64,000 bases of DNA from Chloranthus sessilifolius (lineage: Eukaryota; Streptophyta; Magnoliopsida; Chloranthales; Chloranthaceae): the NCBI GenBank assembly GCA_021018995.1, contig CM037589.1, positions 9,315,001 through 9,379,000 on the forward strand, in the 5' to 3' direction. Below, one piece after another: positions 59,201 to 64,000 of the stretch; position 1 is the first letter of the stretch; every line of letters starts with the position of its first letter. The notes below the pieces were generated by a model. The model searched no databases. It was not told where the DNA came from and saw nothing but the letters and a program-made list of their open reading frames with translations. A program made the translations under genes and the position numbers.

Positions 59201-61943
59201 CCTCAATAGGTAATGGTTCTACCTTAGTCACTTTTTCACATAAGTTATCATCTGGATGCGATAAACTCGACCTCGTCTCTTCTGACTGCTTTCTTTCAGA
59301 TCCTTTTTCTTCATAGATGGCCAACAAAGCGGCTTCAAATTCTTCTTTAGTGAGCATTGATGGTAATGCTTCATCCACCACTTCGTCCATCTGATCGATG
59401 TAAAAACATTCGACCTCATCCTCGTTAGGAAAATGGTTCATCGCATGGAATATGCTCAATCTGACCTTCATGTTTCCAAAAGAAACGTCCATGACTCCCG
59501 TCCGACAATTAATGCAAGCGTTGGCAGTGGCAAGAAATGGACGTCCAAGGATGATGGGGACTTGATTAATGGATTTAACAGGTGGTTCCATGTCTAAAAC
59601 AATAAAGTCCACTGGGAAGACAAACTTGTCTATTCCAACCAAAACATCCTCGATAATACCCCTAGGTCTTCTTTCTGACCTATTAGCCAGTTGGAGTGTG
59701 ACCGTCGTGGGTTTCAATTCACCTAATCCGAGTTTCTCGTACATTGAGTGTGGGATTAGATTAACACTTGCTCCCAATACTGGCTGCCCACCAATGATAC
59801 ATGGTACAATTGGGACTCCAGGGTCTTTCAATTTCTTTATGGTTTCCAATTGCAACATTGAATTGACTTGATTAGTCAGGAACACTTTCTTTGAAACATG
59901 AGTACGTGCCTTTCTTTTACGCGTGCACAAATCTTTGAAAAACTTGGCATACTCAGGAACTTGTTTGATTGTCTCAAGTAATGGAAGATTTATCTTTACT
60001 TGCTTAAATGTTTTAAAGATTTCTTCCATTTTTGCCAGTCCCTTTCCCATTCTGGATGGAGGAGTTAGACATTCAGGGAATGGTGCCTTTAGGACATAAG
60101 GTGCAGATTCAAGTTTCGATTTTTTTTCATGTCCTTGTTGGACATTTGAGGGAGACACTTCCTCTACTTCTTTTTCTTTTCCTTTCTCTTTTCCTTTTTC
60201 TTTCTCTTTTCTTTTCTCTGGTTTTTTCTCTTTCGTTGCTTCTCTTTCTTCATCAGCTTCCACAGGCATTTTCACTTGATTATCAACCTCTCGTCCACTT
60301 CTCAGCACTGTAACAGCTTTCAACTGTTGACAATTTGATGGTCCTTCATCAGATGATGCTTGGCCTCGTGGATTATTGATGGGTTGGCTAGGAAGCCTAC
60401 CTTTCTCTCGTTGACTTAGTAGATTGGCCAATTGACTGACTTGGTCCATTATCATCTGCTGAAAAGATTGCATGCTTCGCATCACCTTTTCCTCCAAATC
60501 ATAATCTTTTGAAACGGTAGGCTGAGTTTGATTAAAATTCTGATTTTTCCGGTAATCAGAATTCGGATGATAATAAGGAGGGTTCTGCTGGAAATTAGAA
60601 TTATGCTGGAAATTGGAATTCTGCTGTGGGCGGAAATTTTGCTAAAAATTTGGTTGAAAAGTTTGTTGTCCACTCATTGGATTGGATCTGAACTGTTGAT
60701 TCACCTGTCCAGTTTGGTTTGATCCTCCCCATCCTAAGTTGGGGTGATTGTTCCATTCCGGATTGTATGTGTTTAAGTACATGTTCCTCCTACCTTGTCG
60801 CTGATATGATTGAGTCAGATTCACCTGCTCTTGAGGAGTAGGTTCATCAGGAAGAAATGACAAGGTGGTAGGGCACTCGTTAGCCATGTGACCTGGGTGG
60901 TCACAAATTGAACAAGCAGCGGGATTGATGGGACTCTTAGCTTGCTTAGTTGCAGCTAACAACATGTTCATTTGCTTGGACAACATATCAACCTTTGTTG
61001 ATAGATCTGAAGTGTTGTTATTGACATCAAATAATCCATTTCTGGTCAACACATGTGATTTTGTTGCCATATCCAAATTAGTTCACTCCATTGTCGCATT
61101 TTGGATTGAAGTTTGATATAACTTCTCAAATAATGCCCACAGCTCGTCGGCTTCCTTTGTAGCACATGATCCTCCGCAAGATGCATCAACCATGTGTCTC
61201 TCTTCTGGAATCAGTCCATTGTAAAAACTTTGGACTTATTGCCACCTTGGAACTTGATGATTTGGACAACTCTTAATCAATTCCTTAAAGCGTTCCCAAC
61301 ATTCATGAAATGTTTTTGTAGGTTGTTGGGAAAAGAACTGAATCTTCTGACGCAACTCAATGATTTTGGTCATGAAAAAATATTTTTTAAGAAACTGACG
61401 GTGTAGCTCTGTCCAACTCTGAATAGATTGCGGTTCTAAGGAATAGAACCACGTTTTTGCCTTATCCCTTAAAGAGAAAGGAAAGAGTCGGAGCTTAGCT
61501 ATCTCATCAGTGACATTGTGGACTTTGAATATTTTGCATACCCCAGTGAATTCATTTAGATGAACGTGCGGATTTTCATTTGCTAATCCATGGAAAATTG
61601 GTAGCATTTGAATCATTGCTGATTTGAATTCATAGTGGTTCCTTGGAATGAGATCATGCATGATACTATCCTGATCCTCGTAAAAATCAGGATCATTATA
61701 ATATTCGAGTGTTCTAGGGCCCTCATTGTAATTGTTATTCCCATTATTTTCATTATTTGCATTATTGCCATTCTGGTTGTTCTCATTCATTTCTTGCCTT
61801 TGATCAGCCATGGTATCAGTATGATGGTACATATTCCTTTGGATTCTGCGATTCTCTCTACAAGATCGTTCGATCTCAAGATTAAATCTGCAGTATGAGT
61901 AAAACTCATACACCACGCTCACAACAAGGATTGATGAATCCAC
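56253..61943 (-). pseudogene. Athila-type gag-pol in a single frame with eight stop codons
   Basis: Reading on the minus strand from 61943, gag, protease, RT, RNase H and integrase lie in one unshifted frame of about 1897 codons. Gag has PIFHGLANENPH near 61600 and a CCHC knuckle (CSICDHPGHMANEC) near 60910. The protease region ends ILGRPFLATANACIN near 59520; its active-site stretch reads PVLGASVNLIP, lacking the catalytic Asp that normally precedes LGAS. RT (59075-57717) has RKDHFPLPFIDQ and FIDDFSIFG, with RNase H behind it. Integrase (about 57430-56253) has a histidine-cysteine finger (CKECQRC), FMGPFPPS and [16 protein letters not shown]. In-frame stops are at about 61236, 61083, 60642, 59145, 57717, 57489, 57270 and 57039. 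The element is inactive. Athila is assigned from motifs and the primer site. Confidence 0.92.
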
Positions 61944-62888
61944 AACAAACCCAAAATATTCAGCTTCAATCGATTAAAGCAAAGATTTTCAATCGATTGA
62001 CACAAGCGCACAAATTTTTTTTTTTTTAATTTTTTTAATTTAAATTAAAATTCGAATTTAAATTAAAGAAGAAATTTTTTTTTTTTTAATTTTTAATTTT
62101 TTTAATTTAAATTAAAATTCGAATTTAAATTAAAGAAGAATTAAAAAAAAAAAAATTAAAATTCGAATTTAAATTAAAGAAGAAATTTTTTTATTTTTTA
62201 TTTTTTTAAATTAGATTAAAAATTTGAATTTAAAATAATTAAAAAAAAAAAAAAAAACTTAAAATTCGAATTTAAATTAAAGAATTTTTTTTTTTTAATT
62301 CGAATTTCAAAAATAAAAATTAAATTCAAAAATTAAAATCTAAAATTTAAATTTTAAAACCTAAAGGCAATCCTACAAAATCCTATAAAATCATATAAAA
62401 TCTTACCTAAAAGTGAAAAATAAGGGAAAGAATAAAAGATTCCTAAATATCCTAAGAAAGGTATCCTAAAAATCTATACTTCTTAGAAAGACTCCTACAA
62501 AATCTAAAATAAGAAGCCTAAAAATCTCTACTTCCTAAAAGACTCCTACAAAAACTAACCTAAGAGAGAAAAATAAGGGAAAGAAGATTTTGCAAATCAA
62601 AAATTCAAATATTAATTTTAAAAATTTAAAAATCAAAATTCACACAAGAAAATCAAAATTTAATTTAGAAATTAAAATTTAAAAATTTTAATTGCAAAAA
62701 TTTAAGTTCGAAAATCAAAAATCAACCTTTGAGTACCAAATTTCAAATTTCACAATCTACAAACTTCCAAATTTTCAGAATTAAAGATTTTTTTTTTTTT
62801 TTTTTAATTTTAAATTTATTATTATTATTATTATTTTCACCACAAAACACACAAATCTCTATCCGAATTAATCAAAATTTTGTCGATT
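61944..62888 (-). repeat. Athila 5' leader with AT-rich tandem repeats
   Basis: At 62010-62290 a unit of about 60-70 bp built on 'aattcgaatttaaattaaag' is repeated about four times. At 62440-62580 'cctaaaaatctctacttc' repeats occur. Non-coding, between primer site and gag. Confidence 0.75.
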
Positions 62889-62906
62889 TCCCCGGCAACG
62901 GCGCTA
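62889..62906 (-). promoter_or_regulatory. Athila primer-binding site
   Basis: TAGCGCCGTTGCCGGGGA on the minus strand, one base from the TGGCGCCGTTGCCGGGGA typical of Athila/Tat elements, just inside the 5' LTR. Confidence 0.85.
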
Positions 62907-62912
62907 AAAACT

Positions 62913-63338
62913 TAATCGATTTAAAATGTAACCCTTGCAAGTGCACAAGATCTATTGCAGTATGGCAAGAATAAAGGTGTCGAACCCACAGGGAAATGTA
63001 AATTTTAGTTAATTCTTTCAGAGATTTAAAAACATCCCCGAGGAAGTACCAAGGGGCAGATTCAATTTACCGATAAATTTATGACACTTTTCCTAATTGC
63101 AAGAAAATTAAATTAATCTAAACAACTAATTAATGATGAATCTAAGAACAATATTGAAATATGATCAAGGAATATGCTATCCCAAATTAGTACCCCTTTT
63201 CTATCATTAAAATTCACAGTTTCATTAAAGCATCATTCACACCATCATTCGTCTATAGAGATGATTCGTAATAAAATATGATCATCAATCCGGCATACCC
63301 TATCTAAAAATAATGACTCAGCCTATCATTGCGGTATA
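62913..63338 (-). mobile_element. 5' LTR of Athila, truncated by a Tekay-like LTR
   Basis: Matches 50901-51153 and 52935-53108 of the 3' LTR. At 63338 it is broken by TGTGACAACCC. It retains the empty site of the solo LTR at about 63158. Confidence 0.85.
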
Positions 63339-64000
63339 TGTGACAACCCGAATTTTCCCAACCTGAATTTTGAGACATATATATATATATATATATATTT
63401 TTCAAACACGAATGGGAAAACCCGAACCGTCGGGTCGTAGAACACGTTCCGAACACAGAATGCTTGGTACAAAACCTAGCATGCAGAAATCAAAGCAGAT
63501 AATACATATGACATGAATAAATCTCTAATTCTAACATCTAATATTACAATAACTAACAACGGCCACCGGTGATGTGCCAACATCACCAAACAGTGGCGTA
63601 TAAAACTATATACGAGTTCAAAGGGTACCAAGTCTGAACTCACCAATCTCCACAAAGTACTCAATCTACGACCCCGAATATCATAGCCCTCCTCAATTCC
63701 TCAATCTGCAAGTCTGGTGTCTACGTAGAAGCTATACCTGTGACGTATAGTCGAAGGGGTGAGCTACATCCTTGCTCAGTAGAGGAAATTTCAATACTCA
63801 TTCACATCTTATCATAAGGAAACATAGATTCAATGTCACAATCAAACCTTTTCTTATTTAAAACTGAAACTCGTTTTAAAGGTACTTTTTCTTATCAACA
63901 AAGACTGATTTCAAATACTGTTTTCTTATCACACGACTGATTTTAAAACTGACTTCCTTTTTCACATAAAACTGATTCAAAAGCTGATTTCCTTATCATA
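63339..64000 (-). mobile_element. Tekay-like LTR, minus strand, runs off the window
   Basis: On the minus strand it ends GGGTTGTCACA at 63339. The conserved 'aaggatgtagctcacccc' block is at about 63738-63780, roughly 400 bases from the end, as in the LTR at 3878. A (TA)n tract lies at 63378-63402. The far end lies outside the window. Confidence 0.6.

Noticed and set aside
58717-59316. Plus-strand 199-codon frame
   Set aside because: Antisense of the Athila RT and protease regions, which show real motifs on the minus strand.
60032-60313. Plus-strand Leu/Phe/Ser-rich frame
   Set aside because: Antisense shadow of the Lys/Glu-rich part of the Athila gag-protease frame.

Overview
The window is nuclear DNA from a flowering plant with a transposon-rich genome. 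The evidence is canonical GT-AG introns, a plant-type short-chain dehydrogenase, Ty1/copia and Ty3/gypsy (Athila and Tekay/Del-like) LTR elements, hAT and Mutator-type non-autonomous elements, a tRNA-derived SINE and long (TA)n tracts. No RNA gene, CRISPR array or bacterial-type operon was seen. The species cannot be named from the sequence.

The only intact host gene I can support is on the minus strand, 20597 down to 14959. It has eight exons whose phases join into one 336-residue protein. The protein has the complete short-chain dehydrogenase signature set and resembles the plant FEY (FOREVER YOUNG) oxidoreductase. Its introns are packed with MITEs and a copia LTR, but all 14 splice sites remain canonical.

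Layout. 1-3.9 kb: the 3' part of a Tekay-like LTR, carrying a palindrome array and interrupted by a solo LTR with a perfect 5-bp target duplication. 3.9-14.9 kb: nested hAT, MITE and foldback elements. 14.9-20.6 kb: the dehydrogenase gene. 20.6-30.4 kb: intergenic DNA with hAT elements, (TA)n tracts, a SINE, small MITEs and a copia-type LTR nested in a hAT element. 30.5-36.5 kb: a decayed, 3'-truncated copia element. 36.6-40.3 kb: hAT elements, a captured-looking gene fragment and a full-length SINE. 40.9-46.7 kb: a decayed but structurally complete copia element with a hAT in its 3' LTR. 48.2-50.5 kb: a broken multi-exon transposon-type gene with palindrome arrays in two introns. 50.5-64 kb: a Tekay-like LTR entered by a minus-strand Athila element, itself carrying a solo LTR in one LTR and another Tekay-like LTR in the other.

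The most unusual signals are three. Spaced palindromes with different cores recur as short-period arrays in at least five unrelated elements. A four-unit set of hairpins in the solo LTRs keeps a fixed loop while the stem sequences change. The Athila gag-pol frame is about 1.9 kb of codons in one unshifted frame, broken only by eight stop codons that are mostly explained by C-to-T or G-to-A changes.
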